A stretch of DNA of 64,000 nucleotides from an uncultured Muribaculaceae bacterium (GCA_910579185.1 CAJTTG010000001.1:496001-560000), one strand, 5' to 3'. Positions 50,873 through 62,332 are shown, numbered from the stretch's first letter. The notes: a model not told the origin generated them from the letters alone. Made by a program: numbers and translations.

Positions 50873-50880
50873 TATCTTTG
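50873..50880 (+). promoter_or_regulatory. -7 element of the DUF418 gene promoter
   Basis: TATCTTTG matches TAnnTTTG exactly. A TTTA at 50853-50856, close to the -33 consensus, lies 16 bases upstream. The ATG at 50958 would have a leader of about 70 bases; an in-frame ATG at 50889 would be nearly leaderless. Confidence 0.55.
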
Positions 50881-50957
50881 TAACGAAAATGGACTATGTT
50901 AGGGTGACAGGCGAACAGCAGATCTCTAATGTTGCCATAAAACCAATCTTAAGCACA

Positions 50958-52160
50958 ATGATAGTGACCAAGAAGAATCAACGCCTTGACGTTGTGGATG
51001 CCCTCCGCGGATTCGCATTGCTGGCGATAGTAATGCTCCACAGCATAGAGCATTATAATCTTTTCTTTATTCCGAAATGGCAACCGGACTGGCTGACAAC
51101 GCTGGATCAATACACGATGGAGACCGTGTGGTTTCTGTTTGCAGGAAAAGCCTATGCCACCTTCTCGCTTCTGTTCGGCTTCAGTTTCTACATCCAGATG
51201 CGCAACGCACGCCGCCGTGGCGATGATTTCCGTCTGCGATTCGCCTGGAGGATGCTGTTGCTGGCCTGTTTCGCGCAGCTTCATGCGCTGTTTTACAACG
51301 GCGATATATTGCTGTTTTATGCTTTCTGCGGCCTTCTCATTATCCCTGCATCCTCGTGGAGCAACCGCACATTGCTGATAGTGGCCGGAGTGCTTCTGTG
51401 TCAGCCAATAGACTGGATCCATCTACTGACCGCCCATTTCAATCCGGCATACATAGACACAAATTCCCACTTCCTGATCTATGCCAAGGATGCCGAACGC
51501 ATAGCGGCGCATGGCAATCTCTGGGAGATGATGGTCAACAACATAGGCAACGGTCAGCTCTACAGCAACACGTGGCAGGTGGAGGCCGGCAGAATCTGTC
51601 AGACACCTGCTCTGTTCATGCTGGGAATGTGGCTCGGCCGCACGGAAAAATTCGTGTGCAACGCCGCCAACAAACGCTTCTGGCAACGTGTCTTCGTGAC
51701 AGCCCTCGTAGCCTTCGCGATCATCTTCACTATCAAGGTGAATGTCGCTCCGATGCTTACCCACAAGACATGGATCAGCCATTTCAGCCTTGCCTTAGGG
51801 ATGCCTGTCAACTTCACCATAATGGCTATGCTCGTATCCATGTTTATCCTCTGCTGGTTTCATGCCAACAACAGAGGCTACCGGTTTCAACGCATGACCA
51901 TCCCCTATGGACGCATGTCGCTGACAAATTACATCACCCAGTCGATTATCGGAGTGGCGGTGTTCTACCACTTCGGTCTCGGCCTGTATCAATATTGCGG
52001 CCCGACGCTTTCCATGCTGATAGGATTCGTGATCTTCGGCATACAGCTGATGTGGAGCCGTGCATGGCTGTCGTCCCACCGTCAGGGGCCACTGGAATGG
52101 GTATGGAAAAAACTCACATGGCTTCCGGGGTCGAAGCAAGCACAAGCCACAGCATCTTAG
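50958..52160 (+). CDS. DUF418 domain membrane protein
   Basis: The protein has about 400 residues and about ten membrane helices. The N-terminus 'QRLDVVDALRGFALLAIVMLHSIEHYN' and the C-terminal DUF418 region ('MPYGRMSLTNYITQS'-like sequence, here 'IPYGRMSLTNYITQSIIGVAVFYHFGLGLY', and 'QLMWSRAWLSSHRQGPLEWVWKKLTW') fit the family of probable inner-membrane acyl-transfer or transport proteins of unknown function. I chose 50958 because the family motif follows closely; the ATG at 50889 would add 23 residues. A GT2 gene follows after 14 bases. Confidence 0.9.
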   Translation: MIVTKKNQRLDVVDALRGFALLAIVMLHSIEHYNLFFIPKWQPDWLTTLDQYTMETVWFLFAGKAYATFSLLFGFSFYIQMRNARRRGDDFRLRFAWRMLLLACFAQLHALFYNGDILLFYAFCGLLIIPASSWSNRTLLIVAGVLLCQPIDWIHLLTAHFNPAYIDTNSHFLIYAKDAERIAAHGNLWEMMVNNIGNGQLYSNTWQVEAGRICQTPALFMLGMWLGRTEKFVCNAANKRFWQRVFVTALVAFAIIFTIKVNVAPMLTHKTWISHFSLALGMPVNFTIMAMLVSMFILCWFHANNRGYRFQRMTIPYGRMSLTNYITQSIIGVAVFYHFGLGLYQYCGPTLSMLIGFVIFGIQLMWSRAWLSSHRQGPLEWVWKKLTWLPGSKQAQATAS

Positions 52161-52174
52161 TTTACCTTTAGCTG

Positions 52175-53203
52175 ATGAAAAAAGCCAAGGTCTCCATAAT
52201 AGTCCCGGTCTACAAAGCTGAGGAATACATTGAAAAATGTGTAGACAGCGTCATAGAGCAGACCTATACCGACTGGGAATTAATACTTGTTGACGACGGG
52301 TCGCCGGATCGATCAGGCGTACTTTGCGACGCACTTGCGAAAAAGGACAGCCGAATAACGGTGATCCACAAAACAAACGGCGGAGCAGCGAGCGCACGAA
52401 ACCAAGGGCTTGATAAGGCGACCGGCGATTATGTCTGCTTCATAGATTCCGACGATTATGTCAGCCCCACATTGCTATCGGATTATATGAACGCTCCGGA
52501 GGCGGACATAGTGATATGCGGAATAAGAATGACTATACGAGGCCATAAAACGGATCTGTCGCCAATTCCGGGCCGATATGACATCTCCGATTTCATACTC
52601 AATGCCGGAAACATAGCTAACATGATCCTTATAGGATCAACCGTCAACAAACTATACAGAAGATCGCTTTTAGAGGATAACCGGGCAAGGATGGCAACAG
52701 ATATAGAAGATGTAGGGGAAGACCATATCTTCAACTGGAGACTTCTCAGATATGCCAAATCGGTATCGACTATCGGGAATCTGAACTATACGTATGTGGA
52801 GAATCCTGAGTCACTGACCCGTTCGATGGAGAGATTCAACGCTACAGAGTATGCCCTGAAACGCCTGAAATTCATGACCCGTCTCTATGACGAGATCAAC
52901 AGGATAGGCGATCGGATTCAACGCAAAGCAATCCAACAGTTATTCCAAAGCTATTTCTTTTACAATATAATCAGGCCCATCTACCTCAATCCCTCCAAAC
53001 GCACCGACCGCATAGGGATTCTGAACATCTACCGGCAACTGCAACGCGATATCGAGTGCAATCCCGGAGAATCGTTCAAAGGTCCGGTCAATAAATTGAT
53101 CTTGTCATCAACGAAACTTCGCCCGGCCCTATCAGACATGATAATACGGCTGCTATTGTGTCCGAAGAACACATTTCACAAGGTCAAGGCCAAGATAAGA
53201 TAA
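52175..53203 (+). CDS. GT2 family glycosyltransferase
   Basis: This 342-residue protein has a GT-A domain at the N-terminus: 'VSIIVPVYKAEEYIEKCVDSVIEQTYTDWELILVDDGSPDRSG', 'NGGAASARNQGLDKATGDYVCFIDSDDYVS' (DxD), then a divergent helical C-terminal part. It should transfer a sugar from a nucleotide sugar to a surface glycan. The acceptor is unknown. Its stop is one base from the end of the convergent SPOR gene, with no room for a separate terminator. Confidence 0.94.
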   Translation: MKKAKVSIIVPVYKAEEYIEKCVDSVIEQTYTDWELILVDDGSPDRSGVLCDALAKKDSRITVIHKTNGGAASARNQGLDKATGDYVCFIDSDDYVSPTLLSDYMNAPEADIVICGIRMTIRGHKTDLSPIPGRYDISDFILNAGNIANMILIGSTVNKLYRRSLLEDNRARMATDIEDVGEDHIFNWRLLRYAKSVSTIGNLNYTYVENPESLTRSMERFNATEYALKRLKFMTRLYDEINRIGDRIQRKAIQQLFQSYFFYNIIRPIYLNPSKRTDRIGILNIYRQLQRDIECNPGESFKGPVNKLILSSTKLRPALSDMIIRLLLCPKNTFHKVKAKIR

Positions 53204-53204
53204 A

Positions 53205-53723
53205 TCAGCGGACAAACTGCGCAGGACGAAGGACGTAGGGATATGGCGAGCGCAAAGAGAGCGATCGGTCGGAACGGACTCCATTGAGCAGGCCGGCAAC
53301 TTCGTCGGGGTTATCGGTAGAAGCGGCTATAACAAAATAGTCTTTCTGACGATTGTAGACAACAAACGCACCTTCGAGGCCATTATCGGCAATGCGACGT
53401 GCCATAGATCCGGCATTGAAGATCTGACGGAACTGCCCGACGACGATGAGATATTTCTTCAATTCTCCCACCGGCACATTGTTTTTATCGTTTTTGTCGG
53501 AATAGACGCTGACGGGGAATGTCATGACCGGTAGTGTGTCAGAACCTATCACCACATCTTTCGGTAACAGGCTTGAACGGAGCTGCGATGTGGTCAGAGA
53601 ATCACCGGTCTCCGTCCGGCGTTCCTTGGCTTTCTCATAGGCCGCGCGATAGTTGGCCTCATTGGTCTTGCAGGCGCCCAAAACAGCAGCCAAAGCAATG
53701 ACGAGTATAAACAGTTTCTTCAT
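53205..53723 (-). CDS. SPOR domain lipoprotein
   Basis: The protein has 172 residues with a lipoprotein signal (VLGAC, Cys at residue 18). The C-terminal 75 residues form a SPOR-like domain ('KKYLIVVGQFRQIFNAGSMARRIADNGLEGAFVVYNRQKDYFVIAAST'), which binds denuded glycan strands of septal peptidoglycan. It is likely an envelope protein that localises to division sites. Its start overlaps the end of the phosphodiesterase gene by four bases. Confidence 0.9.
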   Translation of the reverse strand: MKKLFILVIALAAVLGACKTNEANYRAAYEKAKERRTETGDSLTTSQLRSSLLPKDVVIGSDTLPVMTFPVSVYSDKNDKNNVPVGELKKYLIVVGQFRQIFNAGSMARRIADNGLEGAFVVYNRQKDYFVIAASTDNPDEVAGLLNGVRSDRSLSLRSPYPYVLRPAQFVR

Positions 53724-54226
53724 TTCAATTTCATTTTACCTAATTCTATAACGTCCAAACCGACAATATTGCCATTGTCGAGCGTCATTTTAATCAATGT
53801 GCGGACTTTCTGCCATCCATGATATCCGGCGGCTCCGGGGTTGACATGCAGCAGTCCAAGCTCACGATCGGGGATCACTTTCAAGATATGGGAATGACCT
53901 GAGATCATCAACTTTATTCCGGCATCCTGCAAGATGGCTTTGACTCCCCTTGAATATTTGCCCGGGTAACCTCCGATATGGGTCATCCACACCTTGACAC
54001 CTTCTACCGTGAACCGCTGCACTTCCGGACATTTCCGACGGATCTCCGCACCGTCGATATTTCCGGCGACAGCACGAACGACCGGCGCGATCTGCTCCAG
54101 TCGCTCGATTATAGATATGTCGCCGATATCACCGGCATGCCATATCTCATCGCAGCCGGCAAAATGTCGGGCATAACGGTCGTCCCAACAGGAATGGGTG
54201 TCGGAAAGCAATCCGATGGTCTTCAT
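53720..54226 (-). CDS. YfcE/MJ0936-family metallophosphoesterase
   Basis: This 168-residue calcineurin-like phosphodiesterase carries all metal motifs: 'GLLSDTHSCWDD', 'WHAGDIGD', 'AGNIDG', 'THIGG', 'SGHSHILKV' and 'NPGAAG'. It is cytoplasmic. Relatives hydrolyse phosphodiesters in vitro; the physiological substrate is unknown. It is packed between alkaline phosphatase and the SPOR lipoprotein with overlapping ends. Confidence 0.94.
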   Translation of the reverse strand: MKTIGLLSDTHSCWDDRYARHFAGCDEIWHAGDIGDISIIERLEQIAPVVRAVAGNIDGAEIRRKCPEVQRFTVEGVKVWMTHIGGYPGKYSRGVKAILQDAGIKLMISGHSHILKVIPDRELGLLHVNPGAAGYHGWQKVRTLIKMTLDNGNIVGLDVIELGKMKLK

Positions 54227-55620
54227 TATCTACTACCCTCCTCTACAATGGAAAGAATGATCTTCGGCAGATCAGTATTGTCCTTCATTCCGACAAAGCG
54301 TCCGGCTCCGACACCGGATGCAAAAACAGGCACAGGCGTTCCGGAATGGTCGCCCGTGGTCCAACCGGCACCGCTGACACGATTTATCAGATCATATATT
54401 GCCACTGAAAAAGCATTGAAATTCTTGTAGAGCGACTGTTCATCGGCAGCGGAACGATTCTCCAGCATCGCCGTGAACATCTCCTGCAATTCAGCATCCT
54501 CTTCAGCATTGACCGGAATATAATCATAAAGGCCAAGCTGCTCCGAAAGGGCGCGTTTCATGTCATCCCAAGTGAAAACCATGCGTGATTTCCACACAGA
54601 TTTACAATAATCGGAAAAGGCCTCCTTCGACATCCGAGGATAGCGCAGCAACGACGGCTCGATGTAATAATGGAGCGTGCGGTTAGCGAGGATAAGTCCT
54701 CCGGTCTCATGATCGGCTGTGACGAGAACAAGGGTTTCGTCGGGATGGGCTTCCATGAACTCCAACGCAGCCCGAAGCGACTGATCGAAAGCCATTGTCT
54801 CCTTTACGACAGTGGCAGCATCGTTGGCATGTGCGGCATGGTCGATAGATCCGCCCTCCACCATCATGAAAAAGCCATCGGGGGAGACACGCTGCATGTG
54901 GGCAAGCGCGGCACGAGTCATCTGCTCGAGCGACATTGCCCCGGGAATAGAGTCGATCGCGTAGCCTATATTATTGTCGGACTGCGTCACTTTGCCCAGA
55001 AGAATCACCCTACGGCTATCGGCCAAAGCGACAGAATCGGGATCGTAGACAATCTGAACACCGGCATCGGCAATGACATTGAGAAGATCCGTAGGGTTTC
55101 CGTCGGAATCTTTGCGTCCACGGAGTCCGGCTCCACCGAGAAATTCGAAACCACTCTTAGCAAAATCGCAGCCGATCTCATAGAACATTCCGCGATAGGG
55201 CTGATGGGCATAGAACGCACCGGGAGTAGCATCGTCGGGAGCTACAGATGTTACAAGACCTACACCATACCCTTTGGCATGAAGAATCTCGGCCATAGAT
55301 ACAGCCGGAACTGAATCGGGTGTCATGCCGAGCATACCATTACGGGTCTTTGAGCCGGTAGAAAGAGCGGTTCCGGCGGCTGCGGAATCAGTGACAGGCG
55401 AAGATGCCGACCATGTGGTGGCAAAGGATGTCACCGGCAAAGACAACATTGCCATAGGGAGAGAATCGCCCAAAGCAATGCGACGATATGAATCGGTCAG
55501 AGATACAGCACCAAGCCCCATTCCATCGCCAATGAAATAGAATATATATTTAGGCGAGGCGGCGAAAGTTCCTAATGCGGAGGCAAGGATCAGGGTCAAG
55601 GTCAGGAGTCGTTTTTTCAT
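54226..55620 (-). CDS. Alkaline phosphatase
   Basis: The protein has 464 residues with a signal peptide (MKKRLLTLTLILASALGTFA). It shows 'YFIGDGMGLGAVSLTDSY' for metal binding, 'PVTDSAAAGTALSTGSKT' with the phosphorylated Ser, 'VEGGSIDHAAHANDA' and 'VLVTADHETGG'. It releases phosphate from monoesters in the periplasm. It heads a three-gene minus-strand operon with the phosphodiesterase and the SPOR lipoprotein. No PhoB-type box was recognised upstream. Confidence 0.95.
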   Translation of the reverse strand: MKKRLLTLTLILASALGTFAASPKYIFYFIGDGMGLGAVSLTDSYRRIALGDSLPMAMLSLPVTSFATTWSASSPVTDSAAAGTALSTGSKTRNGMLGMTPDSVPAVSMAEILHAKGYGVGLVTSVAPDDATPGAFYAHQPYRGMFYEIGCDFAKSGFEFLGGAGLRGRKDSDGNPTDLLNVIADAGVQIVYDPDSVALADSRRVILLGKVTQSDNNIGYAIDSIPGAMSLEQMTRAALAHMQRVSPDGFFMMVEGGSIDHAAHANDAATVVKETMAFDQSLRAALEFMEAHPDETLVLVTADHETGGLILANRTLHYYIEPSLLRYPRMSKEAFSDYCKSVWKSRMVFTWDDMKRALSEQLGLYDYIPVNAEEDAELQEMFTAMLENRSAADEQSLYKNFNAFSVAIYDLINRVSGAGWTTGDHSGTPVPVFASGVGAGRFVGMKDNTDLPKIILSIVEEGSR

Positions 55621-55652
55621 GATTGGTTCAGGTTATTGATGGTTATAAATAA

Positions 55653-55695
55653 TCGTGCGCATTGATTCATACTTGCATTGAATCAATACGCACGA
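55653..55695 (-). terminator. Terminator of the malic enzyme gene
   Basis: TCGTGCGCATTGATTCA at 55653-55669 is the near-perfect inverse of TGAATCAATACGCACGA at 55679-55695 with a 9-base loop, a stem of about 17 bp. On the minus strand it is followed by a T-rich tract (TTATTTATAA). Confidence 0.85.
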
Positions 55696-55703
55696 TAGGA
55701 TTC

Positions 55704-57992
<2,289 letters not shown>

Positions 57993-58029
57993 GTATATAT
58001 GTATTTTTCGACGTTAAATATCTTCTATG

Positions 58030-58037
58030 CAAAAATA
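58030..58037 (-). promoter_or_regulatory. -7 element of the malic enzyme promoter
   Basis: On the minus strand TATTTTTG matches TAnnTTTG exactly, 37 bases before the ATG at 57992. No clear -33 element. Confidence 0.5.
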
Positions 58038-58106
58038 CGAAAACAATCCGGTAGAAGTTCACCCGACAATATTAATTTTTCTTATTTTATACGATTCCAT
58101 ACAGAA

Positions 58107-58145
58107 ATGTCCGGTATGCCTCCACATAGGAAACATACCGGACAT
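58107..58145 (-). terminator. Terminator of the dxs gene
   Basis: ATGTCCGGTATG at 58107-58118 pairs perfectly with CATACCGGACAT at 58134-58145 around a 15-base loop. On the minus strand a short T tract follows (TTTCTGT). It lies 17 bases after the dxs stop. Confidence 0.78.
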
Positions 58146-58161
58146 CAATCTTTTGCCCAGA

Positions 58162-59913
58162 TCAGACAAGACGCATCACATCCTCAACGATCTGAGGCGA
58201 TGTAAGCCTGTTGGCTTTCAGAATCTCATCGTATTTATATCCGTCGACAAATTCTTTCCTGACACCATAGCACAGCACATTCATAGGCATGGAGCCATAG
58301 AACCGCGCCACTTTCTCGCCGAATCCGCCATCAAGAACGCCATCCTCGAGAGTGACAACAACGCTATGATCCTTGGTCAGCTCAAGGAGCAACTGACGGT
58401 CGAGACCACTGAGGAAACGAGGATTGATAAGCGTGGCATCAACACCCTGCTCCTTGAGACCGGCCACAACCTGTTCGCCGAGGCTAAAGAAAGCTCCGGC
58501 ACCGATTACAGCGACCTTGTCGCCACGATGGGCAACAGCATAAGAGTCAATATCGGAATAGTCGGTCGGGAAACTACGCCCGGTCTGCACAACCGCCGTG
58601 CCGGGAACGCGGATAGCCACCGGATGTTCCTGCTGACGCATGGCCCATCCGAGCATAGCGAAATATTCCTCCATACATGTGGGTGCCAGATATACTATCC
58701 CCGGGATATTGGATATCAGAGCTATATCAAACCATCCGAGGTGGGTCACATCGTTCATGCCGCAGATCGTGGCATAGAACAATCCGATCACGGCCGGAGT
58801 CCCGTTGATCGACATATCCTGCGACAATTGATCGTAGGCGCGCTGAACAAACGAGCTTACCACTCCGAAGAATGGCTTGCCGCCTCCCTTGGCGATGCCG
58901 GAAGCCAACGCTACAGCTTCCTGCTCGGCGATGCCAACGTCGACGAACTGACGACCTGCCTGACGCCGACGCTCGGGAGTGAAGCCTATGACACCCGGAG
59001 TGCCGGCAGTGATAGCCACGACCGATGGATCTTCCTTCATCATTCCGAGCAGATATTCAGCAGTCAGTGTACCATAATCGGGAGCTTCGCTGATATGCAG
59101 CGGATTGCCTGTGGCGCGATCAAACGGACCGCCAAAATGGAAGCGCTCCTTATCGGCCTCAGCAGGAGCATACCCTTTGCCCTTCTGCGTGCATATATGC
59201 AAAACGACAGGATGATCGATGTCACGTACATCCTCAAATGCCTTTACGAGTGTCGCTATGTCATTTCCATAAGCCACATAGCGATAGTCGAGTCCGAGCG
59301 AACGGAAGAAATTAGTAGGACAATTACCATCGGATTCACGGAGCTGACGGAGATTTTCATATAATCCGCCATGGTTTTCAGCAATCGACATGTCATTGTC
59401 GTTGACCACGATAATAAAGTTGGATCCAAGAGTAGCTGCATAGTCAAGACCTTCGAATGCTTCGCCACCGCTGAGAGAACCGTCGCCGACCACGGCTACA
59501 ATCCGCTCCGTTCCCCCACGCAGGTCGCGCGCCTTAGCCAGACCTCCGGCAAGGCTGACGCCGGTAGAGGTGTGGCCTATCGTGAAAATATCCGTAGGGC
59601 TTTCCTTAGGATTCGTGAACCCGGTCACCTTATCATAGTCTTCCGGATTAACAAAAGCATCCATACGTCCTGTCAGCATCTTATGGACATAGCTCTGATG
59701 GGAGACGTCGTAGACAATCTTATCATTCGGGAGGTCAAAAACATAATGCATGGCTATCGACATCTCGACCATGCCGAGATTGGGGCCGATATGTCCGCCA
59801 TGGCGCGACAGTTTGGTCAGCAGCGCATCGCGAATCTGCGAGGCTACATCCTCAAGTTCGGGAACAGAGAGTGACTTGATGTCGGCCGGTGAGTGAATAT
59901 CCTGTAATTTCAT
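58162..59913 (-). CDS. dxs: 1-deoxy-D-xylulose-5-phosphate synthase, short form
   Basis: This thiamine-diphosphate enzyme family condenses pyruvate and glyceraldehyde 3-phosphate in the MEP isoprenoid pathway. The 583-residue protein has 'SRHGGHIGPNLG', 'YDVSHQSYVHKMLTGR', the ThDP motif 'GDGSLSGGEAFEGLDYAA...NDNDMSI', the catalytic Glu in 'DVGIAEQEAVALASGIA' and a transketolase C-terminal domain. It is about 40-50 residues shorter than typical Dxs. Bacteroidota often carry such a short paralogue beside a full-length Dxs, so the biochemical role here is less certain than the family. Confidence 0.88.
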   Translation of the reverse strand: MKLQDIHSPADIKSLSVPELEDVASQIRDALLTKLSRHGGHIGPNLGMVEMSIAMHYVFDLPNDKIVYDVSHQSYVHKMLTGRMDAFVNPEDYDKVTGFTNPKESPTDIFTIGHTSTGVSLAGGLAKARDLRGGTERIVAVVGDGSLSGGEAFEGLDYAATLGSNFIIVVNDNDMSIAENHGGLYENLRQLRESDGNCPTNFFRSLGLDYRYVAYGNDIATLVKAFEDVRDIDHPVVLHICTQKGKGYAPAEADKERFHFGGPFDRATGNPLHISEAPDYGTLTAEYLLGMMKEDPSVVAITAGTPGVIGFTPERRRQAGRQFVDVGIAEQEAVALASGIAKGGGKPFFGVVSSFVQRAYDQLSQDMSINGTPAVIGLFYATICGMNDVTHLGWFDIALISNIPGIVYLAPTCMEEYFAMLGWAMRQQEHPVAIRVPGTAVVQTGRSFPTDYSDIDSYAVAHRGDKVAVIGAGAFFSLGEQVVAGLKEQGVDATLINPRFLSGLDRQLLLELTKDHSVVVTLEDGVLDGGFGEKVARFYGSMPMNVLCYGVRKEFVDGYKYDEILKANRLTSPQIVEDVMRLV

Positions 59914-59954
59914 ATCTGTATGTAGTGTTTAAATGTGCAATTAAAATTCCAATG

Positions 59955-59962
59955 CAAAGATA
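59955..59962 (-). promoter_or_regulatory. -7 element of the dxs promoter
   Basis: On the minus strand TATCTTTG matches TAnnTTTG exactly, 41 bases before the ATG at 59913. The rest of the divergent gap up to 60131 is AT-rich. Confidence 0.55.
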
Positions 59963-60087
59963 ACAACCGGAACGGGCAATAGGCATAACCTGATTTACGT
60001 TTTTTTCTACCAAAAAGCGCGTTCCTGTTACAAATATGGCAACAAACATCAATTTTAACTAAAAATAATTGCCATAATGAATGGTGA

Positions 60088-60103
60088 ACACTAAATTTAG
60101 TGT
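60088..60103. promoter_or_regulatory. Perfect 16-bp palindrome upstream of the YqgE gene
   Basis: ACACTAAATTTAGTGT is a perfect palindrome. It contains TAAATTTA, one base from the -7 consensus, about 28 bases before the YqgE ATG. It may be an operator overlapping the promoter; no regulator gene is adjacent. Confidence 0.45.
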
Positions 60104-60130
60104 GTCAAACTCTCCTATACGCCATAAAAA

Positions 60131-60733
60131 ATGATCGATTTCGACAACATTCTGTTCAATATCAATATTTCCAGTGGTATGCCTCATCCGGGTGCGCTGC
60201 TCGTGGCTGAACCATTTCTTAAGGATCAGCATTTCGGCCATTCCGTGATTCTGCTCGTGGACTATGCTCCGGCCAATAACGCCATGGGCATAGTGATCAA
60301 CCTCCCGACTGCTTACACCCTGCAGGGACTCGTCAAAGGAATCAAGCAGGAGAAAGAGATACCGGTGTGGTGCGGAGGGCCAATGTCGTGCGACAGACTC
60401 TATTACGTCCACACCCTCGGAGGGTTGCTCCCTGGCGCGAAAGAGATAAGCCCCGGCCTATATATTGGCGGAGATTTCGAAGCGATGATCGAATACGTCA
60501 ACTCAGGGTGTCCGCTCGAGGGGTGCATACGATTCTTCATAGGCTACAGCGGATGGAGCCCGGGGCAGCTCGACGAAGAGCTGCGCAACCATGTATGGGC
60601 GGTGATGGAAATACCCGAAAAAGACCGGCTGCTGACCGGCTCCCATGAATCCTATTGGCACCGCCATGTCAAGCTGCTCGGAGATGAATTCCGCGGATGG
60701 CTATATCATCCGTTGAATCCACAGATGAACTGA
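60131..60733 (+). CDS. YqgE/AlgH family protein
   Basis: This 200-residue protein matches the YqgE/AlgH (DUF179) family: 'SSGMPHPGALLVAEPFLKDQHFGHSVILLVDYAPANNAMGIVINLPT', 'PVWCGGPMSCDRLYYVHTL' and 'FFIGYSGWSPGQLDEELRNHVW'. It is cytoplasmic. Family members have been linked to transcription control in Pseudomonas, but the biochemical activity is unknown. It has its own promoter region and is followed after 92 bases by the helicase gene. Confidence 0.95.
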   Translation: MIDFDNILFNINISSGMPHPGALLVAEPFLKDQHFGHSVILLVDYAPANNAMGIVINLPTAYTLQGLVKGIKQEKEIPVWCGGPMSCDRLYYVHTLGGLLPGAKEISPGLYIGGDFEAMIEYVNSGCPLEGCIRFFIGYSGWSPGQLDEELRNHVWAVMEIPEKDRLLTGSHESYWHRHVKLLGDEFRGWLYHPLNPQMN

Positions 60734-60758
60734 TATTATCCACTGGATTGTGAGCCGG

Positions 60759-60791
60759 TTTTGGACTATTCACGGATTATAATTAAATTTG
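60759..60791 (+). promoter_or_regulatory. Promoter of the DEAD-box helicase gene
   Basis: TTTG at 60759-60762 and TAAATTTG at 60784-60791 are separated by 21 bases, a full -33/-7 match. The ATG is 35 bases downstream. Confidence 0.8.
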
Positions 60792-60825
60792 CAGTGAAAT
60801 CTAACTGACTATTTTATTCCAACCG

Positions 60826-62247
60826 ATGAGGTTCGACGAATTTGACTTAAACTACGATGTGCTTGACGCGCTCGACGCAATGCGTTTCAGCGAATGCACC
60901 CCGATCCAGGAACAATCCATTCCATTGACTCTTGAAGGCCGTGACCTTATAGCCGTGGCACAGACAGGCACCGGCAAGACCGCCGCTTACCTGCTCCCTG
61001 TACTAAACCGCCTTGCCGATGGTGAGTTTCCTGAAGATGCCGTCAACTGCATAGTCATGGCACCGACACGCGAGCTTGCAATGCAGATAGACCGTCAGCT
61101 TGAGGGCTTCGGTTATTTTCTAAACCTCAGTTCGTTGGCAATCTATGGAGGAACCGATGGCGTCACTTTCGCCCAGCAACAGAAAAGTCTTTTGCTCGGT
61201 GCGGATGTGGTCATAGCAACACCCGGCCGTCTGCTCGCCCATCTTCAGATGGGAAAAGTCGATCTCTCAAGAGTGAGCTTCTTTATCCTTGACGAGGCCG
61301 ACAGAATGCTCGACATGGGCTTCTATGACGATATAATGCAAGTTGTCAAACATCTGCCCAAGGAACGCCAGACGCTGATGTTCTCGGCCACAATGCCCCC
61401 GAAGATACAGCAACTTGCCAAAACTATCCTGAGCAATCCGGCAGAAGTAAAGATAGCCGTCTCGCGTCCGGCCGACAAGATACATCAGCGTGTGGCCATG
61501 TGCTACGAGCCTCAGAAGTCGGAGATACTCAAAAAGATGCTTAAATACACGGAGGCCAAACGCGTTATAGTGTTCGCGGCATCGAAACTAAAGGTCAAGG
61601 ATCTGGCCCGGGAACTTCGACGCGCCAAATTCAAGATCGGGGAAATGCACTCCGATCTCGATCAGGCCAAACGCGATGAAGTCATGCACGATTTCAAAGC
61701 CGGGCACACTGACATCCTTGTGGCAACCGACATCGTTGCCCGAGGCATCGATATTGATGATATCACGATGGTTGTGAACTACGATGTTCCACACGATGCT
61801 GAAGATTACGTACACCGTATCGGCCGCACAGCACGAGCAGATGCCGATGGTGAGGCTCTGACGCTTGTCAGCGACCGCGACCGCCGCCGTTGGGCCGGCA
61901 TAGAGAAATTTCTCGGTAAGCGGATCGAACGTCTCGTGGTCGGCGGACAACCGGAAGACACGCCCGAGACCGCAGAAAATGAAGATGGCCCGAAACGCGA
62001 CAACCGTCGCAACGGACAGCAACGCCGCAATAGAAACGACCGTCGCCGCAGACCCCAACGAACAGCAAAAGACAGACCGCAAGCAAACACATCGGAGCAA
62101 ACCTCTGACAAGCCGGTCAACAATATCGAGTCCTCGGCGCAAAACGGAGAAAAACGACAGCCACGCCGACGCAATCACCGCGGTGGCCACAACCGCCGGA
62201 AGCCCGACGCGCCATCGGCTGACGGAGGATCTACCGAACAGTCATAA
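60826..62247 (+). CDS. DEAD/DEAH box RNA helicase (RhlE-like)
   Basis: The protein has 473 residues. Helicase motifs are complete: the Q motif around 'CTPIQEQSIP', motif I 'AQTGTGKTAAY', Ia 'PTRELAMQ', Ib 'TPGRLL', II DEAD, III SAT, and VI 'HRIGRTARAD'. After about residue 380 a low-complexity tail is rich in Arg, Asn, Gln and Lys, typical of RNA-binding extensions in cold-adaptation and ribosome-assembly helicases. It should remodel RNA or RNP complexes using ATP. The specific substrate is unknown. Confidence 0.95.
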   Translation: MRFDEFDLNYDVLDALDAMRFSECTPIQEQSIPLTLEGRDLIAVAQTGTGKTAAYLLPVLNRLADGEFPEDAVNCIVMAPTRELAMQIDRQLEGFGYFLNLSSLAIYGGTDGVTFAQQQKSLLLGADVVIATPGRLLAHLQMGKVDLSRVSFFILDEADRMLDMGFYDDIMQVVKHLPKERQTLMFSATMPPKIQQLAKTILSNPAEVKIAVSRPADKIHQRVAMCYEPQKSEILKKMLKYTEAKRVIVFAASKLKVKDLARELRRAKFKIGEMHSDLDQAKRDEVMHDFKAGHTDILVATDIVARGIDIDDITMVVNYDVPHDAEDYVHRIGRTARADADGEALTLVSDRDRRRWAGIEKFLGKRIERLVVGGQPEDTPETAENEDGPKRDNRRNGQQRRNRNDRRRRPQRTAKDRPQANTSEQTSDKPVNNIESSAQNGEKRQPRRRNHRGGHNRRKPDAPSADGGSTEQS

Positions 62248-62332
62248 ATCAATTTCACGCATTCACGCAAACAGAACCAATCTGTCAGACTTCGCGTTAT
62301 AGTGGTGTCGTATTCAACACTACAAACGCGCT

